From contig JAAYTZ010000126.1 of the NCBI GenBank assembly GCA_012517965.1, positions 1 to 62,478 of the forward strand: a DNA stretch of 62,478 bases. Direction: 5' to 3'. Position 1 is the first letter of the stretch. Each line of letters opens with the position of its first letter. The translations under genes were made by a program, and so were the position numbers. The notes under the pieces are model-generated. The model ran no database searches, was not told the origin of the DNA, and saw only the letters and a list, made by a program, of their open reading frames with translations. The DNA comes from Propionibacterium sp. GTDB lineage: Bacteria; Actinomycetota; Actinomycetes; Propionibacteriales; Propionibacteriaceae. Below, in pieces: positions 34,538 through 45,707 of this stretch.

Positions 34538-35578
34538 GTGGGGGAGCCGCGGCTCAGTCTGTCCAGCCGGCCACGTGGCCGGCGCGAGGGCGTCCTGGTT
34601 GAGGGGGCGCCGCGGGGGTCGGACGCCGCCGGCGCGGCCCGGCTCGTATGGGTCGACCAACTGCGCGGCCTTGCCGTCTGCCTCGTGGTCCTGTACCACG
34701 CCTCCCTGACCAGTCTGGACGAGGCCACCCTGCTCGGCGCTGCCCTCCGCCGACTGAACGATCTCGCCGCGCCGCTTCGGATGCCGCTGCTGGCCTTCCT
34801 GTCGGGATGGCTCGTGCCGCGATCGCTGGCCAAGGGGCCGCGCCGCTACCTGCGGGGCAAGCTGCGACACGTGCTGCGGCCCTACCTGCTGTGGTCGGGC
34901 GTGATGATCGCGCTCTGGTGCGGACCGCTGGCGCTGATGACGTTCGAGCCGCAGGTGGTGCTCCGAGTGCTCTGGCAGCCCTTCGACCACCTGTGGTACC
35001 TCTACTTCCTGTTCCTCTACTACCTGCTCGCCCTTGCCACAACACGGATCCGGCCGCTGGTCGTGGCGGCGGCCGCCCTGGGGGCAGCGCTGGTCCTGGC
35101 ACAGGTGAGCGGTGAACCCAAGGAGTTGCTGCTCCTCGCGGCGTTCTTCATGCTCGGGGTCGACGTCGCGACGTTCGGTACCACCTGGGCCTCGCTGTGG
35201 TCCCGTCCCGCGGCCCGAGTCGTCTTCGTGGTCGCCGCGGCCGCCCTGCTGGTGCGGCCCCTGGTCGCCTCGGGGCCGGGGGGCTGGTACGACCCGTGGC
35301 TCGCGCCGATCGTGGCTGCGCTGCTGCTCGGGGTCCACGACGTTGTGGCCCGAGCCGGGTCGCTGCCCCGTGCCGACGCGTTGGCGCGCGTGGGCCGGGA
35401 TTCGCTCGTGTACTACCTGGTGCACTGGCCCGCGCTGGTCGTCCTGCGGGAGGTGCTGGCTCCCGTGCCACTGAGCCCGGTGGGCCGGTTCGCGGTGAGC
35501 ATCGCGCTCGTCTTCGGGTTGGCCGCGACCCTGGCGTGGTTGCGGCGGCGGGTCCGCCTCGTCGCGCTGCTGTTCTGA
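34538..35578 (+). CDS. Acyltransferase 3 family membrane protein
   Basis: A 346-residue protein with about ten membrane segments. VWVDQLRGLAVCLVVLYHAS holds the catalytic-type His and Arg of acyltransferase family 3; PFDHLWYLYFLFLYYLL and DSLVYYLVHWPALV follow. Such enzymes add acetyl or succinyl groups to surface glycans, so it probably decorates the polymer made here. The GTG start has TAGGCT 9 bases upstream and no ribosome site. It marks the right end of the polysaccharide locus. Confidence 0.83.
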   Translation: MGEPRLSLSSRPRGRREGVLVEGAPRGSDAAGAARLVWVDQLRGLAVCLVVLYHASLTSLDEATLLGAALRRLNDLAAPLRMPLLAFLSGWLVPRSLAKGPRRYLRGKLRHVLRPYLLWSGVMIALWCGPLALMTFEPQVVLRVLWQPFDHLWYLYFLFLYYLLALATTRIRPLVVAAAALGAALVLAQVSGEPKELLLLAAFFMLGVDVATFGTTWASLWSRPAARVVFVVAAAALLVRPLVASGPGGWYDPWLAPIVAALLLGVHDVVARAGSLPRADALARVGRDSLVYYLVHWPALVVLREVLAPVPLSPVGRFAVSIALVFGLAATLAWLRRRVRLVALLF

Positions 35579-35660
35579 CCGCGGCGCAGGTGCCGCGGAC
35601 GCGCTGCGGCACTGTCGGTGCGCCTCCGTAAGCTGGGGGCGTCGCCACCAGAGGAGTCTG

Positions 35661-36698
35661 ATGCCCGAAGCTGCCGTGCTCGCACCGTTCCTGCTGGCCG
35701 CCGTGCTGCTCACCAGCGGCGTCGCCAAACTGCGGGACGCCCCCGGCGTGGATGCCGCGTTCCGGTCGTTGCGCGTGCCGGCCGCCCTGAACCGGCCCTG
35801 GCTCCGCCGCGCCTTCCCGTGGGCCGAGGTGGCCCTCGGCGTCCTGCTGGTCGCCGCGCCCGTTCCGGTCAACGTCCTGGCCGCGATCGCCGCGCTCGGC
35901 TTGACGGGCGCCTACCTGGCCCTGGTGGCGGCCGCCGTCCGGCGACCCGACCCGGTCGACTGCCACTGCTTCGGCGCCCTCACCGAGGGTCGGGTGGGGC
36001 GACGGACACTCGCCCGCAACGCCCTCCTCGTCGTCATCGCCGCTGTCGCCCTGGCCGACTCCTTCTCGGGGACGCCGCTGCTGCGGCTCGACGCGGCGTC
36101 GGTCGGTTGGCTGGCGGCGGTGGCGCTCACCGCCGCCCTGGTGGTCACGATCGTCGGCGAGCGGGGCGGCGAGACCCCGTCGGAGACGCCGCCGGCGATG
36201 CCCGCCGATGCCGAGGCCGGTGACCTCGACTACGTCCGGCTGCCGATCCCGTACGGCGCCCTGGTCGACGGAGACCAGGACGTGACCCTGCGGCAACTCG
36301 CCCGGCAACGGGCCGTGCTGCTGCTCTGGGTCTCGACGACCTGTGGCTCGTGCTCGGACGTGATCGCCGAGATCCCGGCCTGGCAGGAGGCGCTGGCCCC
36401 GGTCGAGGTGCGGCCCGTGCTGTCCTCGCGGGCCGGCCTGGACGAGCGGGCGCCGGCTTTGGCGTCCAGCGCTCTGGTCGATCCGGAGAGCCGCGTCGCG
36501 CGCCTGTTCGACTCGTGGGGGGTGCCCATGGGCGTCCTGCTCGGGGCGGACGGCCGGCTGGCCGGCGGCCCCGTGATCGGGGCCGGGGCGATCACGGACC
36601 TGGTGGAGCAGATGCGGGAGCAACTGGCCGAGGCCTCCGACGGGCCCGAGGGCGAAGCCGAGGGAGCGTCCGCCGAGGGCGTGGTCGCGTCGAGGTGA
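35661..36698 (+). CDS. MauE/DoxX-type membrane protein fused to a thioredoxin-like domain
   Basis: The 345-residue protein starts with a four-helix MauE-like membrane domain (about 1-165) carrying the Cys pair CHC (101 and 103) in DPVDCHCFGAL, a MauE hallmark. After a Pro/Glu linker, a thioredoxin-like domain (about 190-320) holds a CGSC redox pair (228/231) in VSTTCGSC. This layout suggests electrons pass across the membrane from one pair to the other, as in DsbD or VKOR systems. AGAGGAG lies upstream. Its stop overlaps the next GTG (GTGA). The partner proteins are unknown. Confidence 0.8.
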   Translation: MPEAAVLAPFLLAAVLLTSGVAKLRDAPGVDAAFRSLRVPAALNRPWLRRAFPWAEVALGVLLVAAPVPVNVLAAIAALGLTGAYLALVAAAVRRPDPVDCHCFGALTEGRVGRRTLARNALLVVIAAVALADSFSGTPLLRLDAASVGWLAAVALTAALVVTIVGERGGETPSETPPAMPADAEAGDLDYVRLPIPYGALVDGDQDVTLRQLARQRAVLLLWVSTTCGSCSDVIAEIPAWQEALAPVEVRPVLSSRAGLDERAPALASSALVDPESRVARLFDSWGVPMGVLLGADGRLAGGPVIGAGAITDLVEQMREQLAEASDGPEGEAEGASAEGVVASR

Positions 36699-37288
36699 GG
36701 CGCCGGCGTCCGGTCGACCCCGGCCGCGGGGAGCGAACCCGGCGGCCGTGGCTCTTCCTGGTCGTCCTCGGGGTGACGCTGGCGCTGCTCGGGGCGGCGT
36801 GGGTGAGCGTGTGCGTCCGCTATGTCGCGAACCCGCGGATCGATCCCCGCGAGCAGGTGGACGCCCTGTACGTGTTGGGCCCGCTGGAGACCCGGATCGA
36901 GCCCGCGCTGGCGCTGATGGACGCCGGCGTCGCGCCCGTCATGGTCGCCACCACCTCGATCGACCCGGCCGGGCGGCCGTACTTCACCCAGTACTGCGGC
37001 CGGACGACCGAGACGTACCGCATCGAGTGCGTCCTGCCCGACCCCAACACCACCCGCGGCGAGGCCCGGCTCGTCGCCGCCCTGATGCGCGAGCGCGGCT
37101 GGACGAGGGTGGGCGTGCTGGCCAGCACCCCCCAGGCCGAGCGGGCCCGGATGCTGCTGGAGCGCTGCGTCCCGGGTGAGGTGCTGGTCTGGGACTATCC
37201 GGTCGACCGCTCGGTGAAGGGCTGGCTGGCCGAGTTCGTCCACCAGAGCGGCGGCTGGGTGCAGGCCCAGCTCGACCCCGGCTGCTGA
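36695..37288 (+). CDS. YdcF/DUF218-like membrane-anchored protein
   Basis: A 197-residue protein with one membrane segment (about 20-40) and a following DUF218-like domain: DALYVLGPLETRIEPALALM, then TRGEARLVAALMRERGW and VLASTPQAERARMLLERC, which match the YdcF pattern. YdcF-like proteins are linked to cell-envelope sugar metabolism but mostly uncharacterised. It is coupled by GTGA to the MauE-thioredoxin gene. Five cysteines in the outer part (for example YCGRT and IECVLP) could be substrates of that redox protein; this is inference. Confidence 0.7.
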   Translation: MRRRRPVDPGRGERTRRPWLFLVVLGVTLALLGAAWVSVCVRYVANPRIDPREQVDALYVLGPLETRIEPALALMDAGVAPVMVATTSIDPAGRPYFTQYCGRTTETYRIECVLPDPNTTRGEARLVAALMRERGWTRVGVLASTPQAERARMLLERCVPGEVLVWDYPVDRSVKGWLAEFVHQSGGWVQAQLDPGC

Positions 37289-37318
37289 CACCCCCGGGTG
37301 GGGGCGCGTGGTCCGGGG

Positions 37319-38695
37319 TCAGGCGTCCGTGAGTTCGCCGCGCTCCTTCAGATCGGCGACGATCCGGGCGTGCATGGCCTCGTCGATGACGAACATCTTG
37401 CGGTAGATCAGGTAGCTGGCCACGATCAGCACGGCCGGGAACACCATCATCATGACCTTCATGCCCCACAGGCCGGCCGGGGTGACGTCGGCGGGCGTCC
37501 GGGCGCCGTTGATGCCCGTGAGGATGAGCGTGACACCCAGGATCGCCTGCGCCAGGGCCCCGCCGACCTGGTTGATGAACGGCTGGACCGCGAACGTCAC
37601 CGCGTTGTTGCGGTGGCCGAGCTTCCATTGCCCGTACTCGACGCAGTCGGTGATGAAGCCGATCATCAGGATCACGATGAAGCTGTCGGCGATGAACAGC
37701 ATCAGCCCGCACAGGCACAGCAGCACGATGTTCATCGGCGAGAAGAAGAACAGCCCGTAGGCCGCGACGATCGTCGCCATCGAGCCGGTGTACAGCTGCT
37801 TGCGGGTGAACCGCCTCCGGGCGATGGGGAACAGCACGAACCCGAGGATCATCCCCAGCCCCAGCACGGCCGCGAACGGCGAGTACATGGTTTCGTCGCC
37901 GTAGGCGTACTTGAAGAAGTAGACCCCGAAGCTGGTCGTCGTCACGTAGCCGGTCTGGAACAGCGCCATCGCGAACGCCGTCCAGAGCAACTGGTCATTG
38001 CGGAGCACCGCCGCGAAGATCTCGCGAGGCCGTAGGTGCTCCCGGGGGACGAAGAGCCGCTCCTGCCGGACGCCGAACAGCGTCACCAGCTGCCCGAGCA
38101 CCATCAGCACGCCGATGGCGGCCGCGAACGTCGTCCAGGCCGGTACCCCGCCGCCCAGGGCGTTCGTGATCGGGATCACCCCGACGACCACGGTGAAGAG
38201 CCCGATCGTGGCGAACACCTTCGCCAGCGAGCTCATCCGCTCGCGTTCCTTCTGGTCGAGGCTGAGCGCGGGGACGAGGCTCCAGTACGGGATGTCGTTG
38301 AACGAGAACGAGATGGTCCACAGGACGTAGGTGAAGCAGAACGCCACGACGAACGCCGCGTCGGAGAGCCCGAAGTCGTGGAACAGCACCACGGTCATCG
38401 CGGCCGACACGAGCACGCCGGCCAGGATCCACGGCTTGTAGGGTCCCCAGCGGGTCCGCGTGTTGTCGACGATCGCGCCGATGAGCAGATCGTTGAAGGA
38501 GTCCAGGATCCGGATCACCAGGATCCCGATCGTGATCGTGCCCAGCACCCAGTTCGAGACGTGCATCGCCTCGGTCAGGTAGACGACCAGGAACATGCTC
38601 TGCAGCGCGTAGACCATGTCGCGGCCGAGCGTCCCGATCGCGAAGGACCAGCGGTTGCTTCTCACGTTTGGCACGGCTGCCAGCGGGGCGGTCAC
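37319..38695 (-). CDS. GPH-family (melibiose carrier-like) sugar symporter
   Basis: A 458-residue transporter with about twelve membrane segments. FAIGTLGRDMVYALQSMFLV and DSFNDLLIGAIVDNTRTRWG in the first loop are hallmarks of the glycoside-pentoside-hexuronide:cation symporter family, as is GFITDCVEYGQWKLGHRNN. It probably imports a beta-glucoside for the GH1 enzyme 1 kb upstream. The start GTG overlaps the stop of the DUF559-like gene by 4 bases; no ribosome site is evident. A GTG a few codons on (before RSNRW) is another possible start. Confidence 0.87.
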   Translation of the reverse strand: MTAPLAAVPNVRSNRWSFAIGTLGRDMVYALQSMFLVVYLTEAMHVSNWVLGTITIGILVIRILDSFNDLLIGAIVDNTRTRWGPYKPWILAGVLVSAAMTVVLFHDFGLSDAAFVVAFCFTYVLWTISFSFNDIPYWSLVPALSLDQKERERMSSLAKVFATIGLFTVVVGVIPITNALGGGVPAWTTFAAAIGVLMVLGQLVTLFGVRQERLFVPREHLRPREIFAAVLRNDQLLWTAFAMALFQTGYVTTTSFGVYFFKYAYGDETMYSPFAAVLGLGMILGFVLFPIARRRFTRKQLYTGSMATIVAAYGLFFFSPMNIVLLCLCGLMLFIADSFIVILMIGFITDCVEYGQWKLGHRNNAVTFAVQPFINQVGGALAQAILGVTLILTGINGARTPADVTPAGLWGMKVMMMVFPAVLIVASYLIYRKMFVIDEAMHARIVADLKERGELTDA

Positions 38696-39624
38696 CCGAG
38701 CAACGTACTACCTGGCCATTCCGACGTGACAGGTCGGGCGCACTGTCCACCGCGCGGCGGGGTGAGGCCGAGCAGCTTCGCCCGGCGGTGGGCGAGCTGA
38801 CTGACCGCCTCAGTCACGAAGGAAGGCTCGTCGGTGACCGTGACGGCGGCGATGTGATGGACCTCCCAGCCGGCCAGCGCCAGTCCCAGGTCCCGGGTTC
38901 GGTCGGCGGCGAACGTCCGTGGTGCCGAGTGGTAGGAGTAGCCGTCGACCTCGAAGGCCAGCTTCAGCTGCCCGAGGCCCACGTCGACGAAGCAGCGACC
39001 GAGCGAGGTGCGGATCTCGTGGTTGGTGCGATAACGCCACGGGAGCCGCATTGCGCGGAGCAACTGATGGAACCGGCGCTCCGCCTCCGACCAGGGCTCG
39101 TCGGCCGAGTCGAGCAGGAGCCGACGTCGGAGCTTGTTGGCGGGGCGGTTCGGGGTGTTCCGCAGCGCACCCCACAGGTCGCCGAGCGTGGCCACCCGCC
39201 GGCGGAGTGCTTGGTCGATGGGTTCCCCGCCGAGTTCGGGGACGAGGTCGAGCACGGTGAGTGGCGGGTCGGTGAGCCTGATGCCGTGGTACGAGACGAT
39301 GTGCTCAGGGGGTGGCATGGCCTGAGTCCACCGGAACATGGGCGCGGGCTCGGGTGCACCGGTGCGAGCGACGAGGAGATCGTGGACGGCGAGGTCGGGC
39401 CACCAACCCAGCGCCGCAGCGCCGGCTCCAAGGACGACGGCGCCCGGGTCCTTGTGCATCACGGCAGCCGCGCGGAGGTCGAGGCCCGGTGGCTCGCCGG
39501 CCGCGCAGTAAACGCCGGGCAGCAGCCGCATGAGGTGTCCGCGCTTGACCGCACGCGTGATCAGGCCACTGTTGTGCCGCGTGCGGTGGGCCAAACCGGC
39601 GGAGAGCAAGTCTCGATCGTTCAC
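38692..39624 (-). CDS. AbiEi-antitoxin-like / DUF559 endonuclease-domain protein
   Basis: A 310-residue protein. The N-terminal part (LITRAVKRGHLMRLLPGVYC) resembles the winged-helix AbiEi antitoxin domain. The C-terminal part has a Vsr/DUF559 nuclease-like core: AFEVDGYSYHSA, then ADRTRDLGLALAGWEVHHI. Such two-part proteins are very common in actinobacteria and of unknown function; no AbiEii partner toxin is adjacent. GTG 39624 is the start, 27 bases from a large palindrome. It sits between the GH1 glucosidase and its likely transporter. Confidence 0.75.
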   Translation of the reverse strand: MNDRDLLSAGLAHRTRHNSGLITRAVKRGHLMRLLPGVYCAAGEPPGLDLRAAAVMHKDPGAVVLGAGAAALGWWPDLAVHDLLVARTGAPEPAPMFRWTQAMPPPEHIVSYHGIRLTDPPLTVLDLVPELGGEPIDQALRRRVATLGDLWGALRNTPNRPANKLRRRLLLDSADEPWSEAERRFHQLLRAMRLPWRYRTNHEIRTSLGRCFVDVGLGQLKLAFEVDGYSYHSAPRTFAADRTRDLGLALAGWEVHHIAAVTVTDEPSFVTEAVSQLAHRRAKLLGLTPPRGGQCARPVTSEWPGSTLLG

Positions 39625-39651
39625 GCACGCACAATGGGTGGGCTCTGTCAG

Positions 39652-39740
39652 CCGGTGTTCACTTCCCCGGGGTGATCGGCGGTTCAGAACGTTCAACCGC
39701 CTCCTGAGCGGCCGATCGACCCCGGAAAGTGAACACTCGG
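39652..39740. repeat. Large palindrome upstream of the DUF559-like gene
   Basis: The arms at 39655-39680 and 39711-39736 pair over about 24 of 26 positions (GTGTTCACTT at the outer end, GATCGGC at the inner end), extended by CCG/CGG across a bulged T. The 30-base loop contains GGTT-CAGAACGTTC-AACC, itself a small hairpin with a palindromic GAACGTTC. It fills the 128-base gap between the GH1 stop and the DUF559-like start. There is no T-run on either side. It could be a terminator, a protein-binding site, or the end of a mobile unit. Confidence 0.65.
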
Positions 39741-39752
39741 CGCAGTAGACGC

Positions 39753-41036
39753 TCAGGCGTTGGTGCGGTAGCGCTGCTGGGCCACCCAACGCGCGTGGGC
39801 GGCCGGCGTGACGCCGCGGTTCGCGATGATGTCGGCGTAGAACCGGCCGGACTCGCGCACCGTCCGCTGCTGCGTGCGGAAGTCGAGTTCGACGAGGCCG
39901 AAGCGGGCGGTCTCGCCTTCGGCCCACTCCCAGTTGTCGGTGAAGGTCCAGTGGTAGTACCGCTCGATCGGCAGGTCGGAGGTCGCGATGGCTCGGAGGT
40001 GGTCGTAGAGGAAGCGCGACCTGAACGCGTCGGCGGCGTCCGCCGTGCCGTTCTCGGTGACGTAGATCGGTCCCGGGTACAGGGTCGAGTAGTGCCGGGC
40101 CAGCCGGACCAGGCCCTCGGGGTAGATCTCCCAGCCGAGATCGTTGACGGGAACCCGCGACGCCGTGAGCTGGTTCGGGCCCGAGACGATGCTGCGGCTG
40201 TAGTAGTTGATGCCGAGGAAGTCGTAGTAGCGCCCCGGCCGGACCCCCTTCGGCTGCTTGAGCGGCGCCAGGAACCGCCCCCGGCACAGGGCCCGCATCA
40301 GCGCCCCCTGGAAGAGGTACTCGGCCGAGGATGCCGCCGCGCGGTCGAGCGGGTTGGACTGGTGCACCGGGTCGAAGACGCGCAGGTGCATCGCAACCCC
40401 GACCCGGGCTCGCGGCTGCAGCCGATGGATCAGGCCGTAGGCGAGCAGGTGCGCGTGCGCCAGGTGCGTGTACACCGCCAGCAGGTCGCGGTACGAGCGG
40501 CGTCCGGGCGGCCAGGTGCCGGTGAGGTGGCCGTAGTAGGCGAAGATGTTGGGCTCGTTGACCGTGATCCACTCGTCGACGAGGTCGCCCAGCTCGGACA
40601 CCACCCGCTCGGTGTAGGCGGTGAAGTGGGGTAGGGCATCCGCGGTGAGGAACCCGCCCTCCTCGGAGAGCCAGCCCGGGTCGTTGAAGTGGTGCAGCGT
40701 GACCAGCGGCGTGATGCCGCGCTCGCGCAGCAACCGCAGTTCCCGGCGGTAATGGCCGAGGGCCTCGGCGTCGAACCGGCCCGGTTCGGGCTCGATGCGG
40801 GCCCACTCCAGTCCCATCCGGTAGTGCCGGATGCCGAGGGACGCCAGCAGGTCGGCGTCCTCCTCGATCCGGTTCCAGTGGTCGCACGCCACGTCGGGGC
40901 CAGAGCCGTCGCGGGCGGCGCCGGTCGCCGCCCAGCGGTGCCAGATGGTGTCCGCGCGGCCACCTTCGATCTGCGTGGCAGCCGTCGCCACACCCAACTC
41001 GCACGCGAGGTCGAATCCGGGGTCGGTATACGCCAC
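39753..41036 (-). CDS. GH1 family beta-glucosidase
   Basis: A 427-residue family 1 glycoside hydrolase, a TIM barrel that splits beta-glucosides or 6-phospho-beta-glucosides. The acid/base is Glu161 in ITVNEPN and the nucleophile Glu328 in IYVTENG. TIWHRW, HYRMGLEWARIEPE and HHFNDP are other family blocks. There is no signal peptide, so it acts on imported sugar. It starts 10 bases after the YwiC-like gene and lies upstream of a GPH symporter, its probable transporter. Confidence 0.93.
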   Translation of the reverse strand: MAYTDPGFDLACELGVATAATQIEGGRADTIWHRWAATGAARDGSGPDVACDHWNRIEEDADLLASLGIRHYRMGLEWARIEPEPGRFDAEALGHYRRELRLLRERGITPLVTLHHFNDPGWLSEEGGFLTADALPHFTAYTERVVSELGDLVDEWITVNEPNIFAYYGHLTGTWPPGRRSYRDLLAVYTHLAHAHLLAYGLIHRLQPRARVGVAMHLRVFDPVHQSNPLDRAAASSAEYLFQGALMRALCRGRFLAPLKQPKGVRPGRYYDFLGINYYSRSIVSGPNQLTASRVPVNDLGWEIYPEGLVRLARHYSTLYPGPIYVTENGTADAADAFRSRFLYDHLRAIATSDLPIERYYHWTFTDNWEWAEGETARFGLVELDFRTQQRTVRESGRFYADIIANRGVTPAAHARWVAQQRYRTNA

Positions 41037-41046
41037 GGCTGCGAGC

Positions 41047-41832
41047 CTACGCGACGGCGGCGATCACGATGATCGAGACGGACAGGGCGATCTCCAGCAG
41101 TCCGATCCGCAGCGGCGTCACCGGTGGCCGCACGCGGGGCACCACCACGGCCCGCGCCAGCGCCGCCGCGAACAGCGCCACCCAGCCCACGGACGCCGCC
41201 CCCGCGGCCATGAGCCCCGCCGCCGCGACCGTGGCGGTCGCGTGCCAGCCGACCGACAACGCGTAGAACCGCGGATTCCCGCGCTCGCGGATGTTCGTCT
41301 TCACATAGAAGACCGTCCCGAAGAAGTAGGCGAAGACCAACGCCGCGGCGGCCGCGGAGGCCCGGGCCGCGGGAGTCCAGGCGATCAGGTCGGTCACGTG
41401 CGGGAACCGCACGACGAGCACCATCAGGGAGGCCGCCGCGGTGGTGAGGCCGCCGCCCAGGGTCGCCCGTTCCCGGCGGTTGGCGGCCAGGATCAGGGCC
41501 GGCACGAGCAGCACGAGGTAGGCGGGCACCCAGCCGAGGATCCCGGGGCCGGCCCCGGCCAGGGTCAGCAGCCCGAACACCGCGGACGCCGCCACGTACG
41601 TCGCCAGGGGAGCGACGAACGGACGCCGACGCGCAGGGGGGGACTTGAGCCACAACGAGGCCGCGTTGAAGGCGAAGTAGCCGATCAGCCAGAACGCGAA
41701 CAGCGGCAGCAGGAACCAGGGGAGCGCCAGCCCGTCGTGAGCCCGGAGCGCGACCCCGACCACGAACGGGACGATCAGCATGGCCCAGGCTCCGTGTTGG
41801 GCGGGCAGCCACCCGGTGTGCTTGTGCGCCAT
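41047..41832 (-). CDS. YwiC-like membrane protein
   Basis: A 261-residue protein with about eight membrane segments. The start TGWLPAQHGAWAMLIVPFVV is the YwiC-family signature, followed by SLWLKSPPARRR and a long hydrophobic region. The function is unknown. It is placed between the methyltransferase (38 bases upstream) and GH1 (10 bases downstream) on one strand, probably one transcript. Confidence 0.82.
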   Translation of the reverse strand: MAHKHTGWLPAQHGAWAMLIVPFVVGVALRAHDGLALPWFLLPLFAFWLIGYFAFNAASLWLKSPPARRRPFVAPLATYVAASAVFGLLTLAGAGPGILGWVPAYLVLLVPALILAANRRERATLGGGLTTAAASLMVLVVRFPHVTDLIAWTPAARASAAAAALVFAYFFGTVFYVKTNIRERGNPRFYALSVGWHATATVAAAGLMAAGAASVGWVALFAAALARAVVVPRVRPPVTPLRIGLLEIALSVSIIVIAAVA

Positions 41833-41870
41833 CGGGTCACCCTACGACGTGCTCGCCGGCAGGTGCGCGA

Positions 41871-42893
41871 TCACCGGGCCGTCGCGACGCTCCGCGTCAC
41901 GGTGTAGTGCCGGTCGCGCGCGACGATGCGCGTGGGCCCGACGGCGGACGCCAGCACCTGGAGGTAGGGCAGGTGGCTGTTGAACACGCACCAGAACTCG
42001 CCCCCGGGGGCCAGGACGGCGCCGGCGGTGGTGAGCGCGGCCAGCGTGGGTGTGGAGTCCTTGGCGGCGCCCTGGTGGAACGGCGGGTTCGACACGATCA
42101 GGTCCAGCGAGGCCGGCGGCACTCCGGTGAAGCCGTCCCGCTGCTCGACGGCGACGGTCAGGCCGTTCGCCGCCGCGGTGCGCCGGGTCGAGTCGACCGC
42201 GGCCCACGACACGTCGGAGGCGGTCACCGCCCAGCCGCGACGGGCGAGCCAGCACGCCAGAATCCCCGAGCCGCAGCCGAGGTCAGCGGCCCGGCCGGGG
42301 GCGTCCCGCAGCCCCTCGGCCAGGGCCCGCAGCAGCAGGGCCGTGCCGGCGTCCAGGCGCGTGCCGGCGAAGACCCCGCCGTGCGCCCACACGGTGAGGC
42401 CGACTTCGGGCAGGTGGCGCGAGCGCGGCCAGCGCGGCGCCGCGCCCGTCGGGCCGGACGCCGTCAGCACCCGCGCCTTGTCGCGGCCGCGGCTGGGGCG
42501 CACCTGAGTGAAGTAGCGCCCGAGCACCTGGTTCTGCGTGGGCGTCATGTGCTTGGTGCGGCCTCCGGCCACCAGCCGCAGCCCGGGGACGGTGGCGGAC
42601 GCCGCGGCCCCCGCCACCGTCTGGCAGTGGTCCTCCAGCGCCCCGAGCGACTTCGGCAGCCGGAGCAGCACGAGGTCCGCGGAGCGCACGTAGGGGTCGG
42701 CCGGGGAGTCGAGGCGGGTTCCGGGGGGCAGCGCGGCCGCAGCGCGCACGTCGTCGCAGAACGCCCGCACCTCGCAGCCGGCGGCGAGCGCGGCGTGGGT
42801 GAGGGCGGCGTCCGCGTCGTCGAGGACGAGCACCCGACCTGCCAGGTCGCCCGCCTCGTCGAGCATGAGGCGAGCGACGGCGTCCGGATTCAT
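41871..42893 (-). CDS. RsmC/RlmG-like rRNA guanine-N2 methyltransferase
   Basis: A 340-residue protein with the two-domain RsmC/RlmG plan: an inactive N-terminal Rossmann domain (VLVLDDADAALTHA, LVLLRLPKS) and an active C-terminal one. The active half has AADLGCGSGILACWLARRG for SAM binding and the catalytic SNPPFHQG motif, which indicates methylation of a base amino group. The exact rRNA site cannot be told. The start is ATG 42893. Confidence 0.85.
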   Translation of the reverse strand: MNPDAVARLMLDEAGDLAGRVLVLDDADAALTHAALAAGCEVRAFCDDVRAAAALPPGTRLDSPADPYVRSADLVLLRLPKSLGALEDHCQTVAGAAASATVPGLRLVAGGRTKHMTPTQNQVLGRYFTQVRPSRGRDKARVLTASGPTGAAPRWPRSRHLPEVGLTVWAHGGVFAGTRLDAGTALLLRALAEGLRDAPGRAADLGCGSGILACWLARRGWAVTASDVSWAAVDSTRRTAAANGLTVAVEQRDGFTGVPPASLDLIVSNPPFHQGAAKDSTPTLAALTTAGAVLAPGGEFWCVFNSHLPYLQVLASAVGPTRIVARDRHYTVTRSVATAR

Positions 42894-42996
42894 GGGGTGA
42901 TGCTCCCACAGGCGGGACGGGTGTCGGCACGCCGGGGGCGAAGCACTACGGTGGGGTGCGGACTTCCCACAGAGCACCACAAGGAGATCATCACCG

Positions 42997-45639
<2,643 letters not shown>

Positions 45640-45653
45640 GCCCACACCGAACA

Positions 45654-45685
45654 GGACGGCCCGTCCCCGAGGGGACGGGCCGTCC
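45654..45685. terminator. Strong hairpin terminator
   Basis: Arms 45654-45668 and 45671-45685 are perfectly complementary over 15 bases (about 14 usable pairs with a CGAG tetraloop). It lies between the convergent ppdK and deoC genes, 14 bases after the ppdK stop. Confidence 0.8.
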
Positions 45686-45707
45686 GGCGTTGTGAGCGGG
45701 GGAGGCG

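Noticed and set aside
37319-38695. Candidate Wzx flippase
   Set aside because: The twelve-segment protein has GPH-symporter loop motifs and lies by GH1, outside the polysaccharide genes.
38692-39624. Full AbiE toxin-antitoxin system
   Set aside because: Only the AbiEi-like N-terminal region is seen; no AbiEii nucleotidyltransferase toxin is adjacent, and the C-terminal part is nuclease-like.
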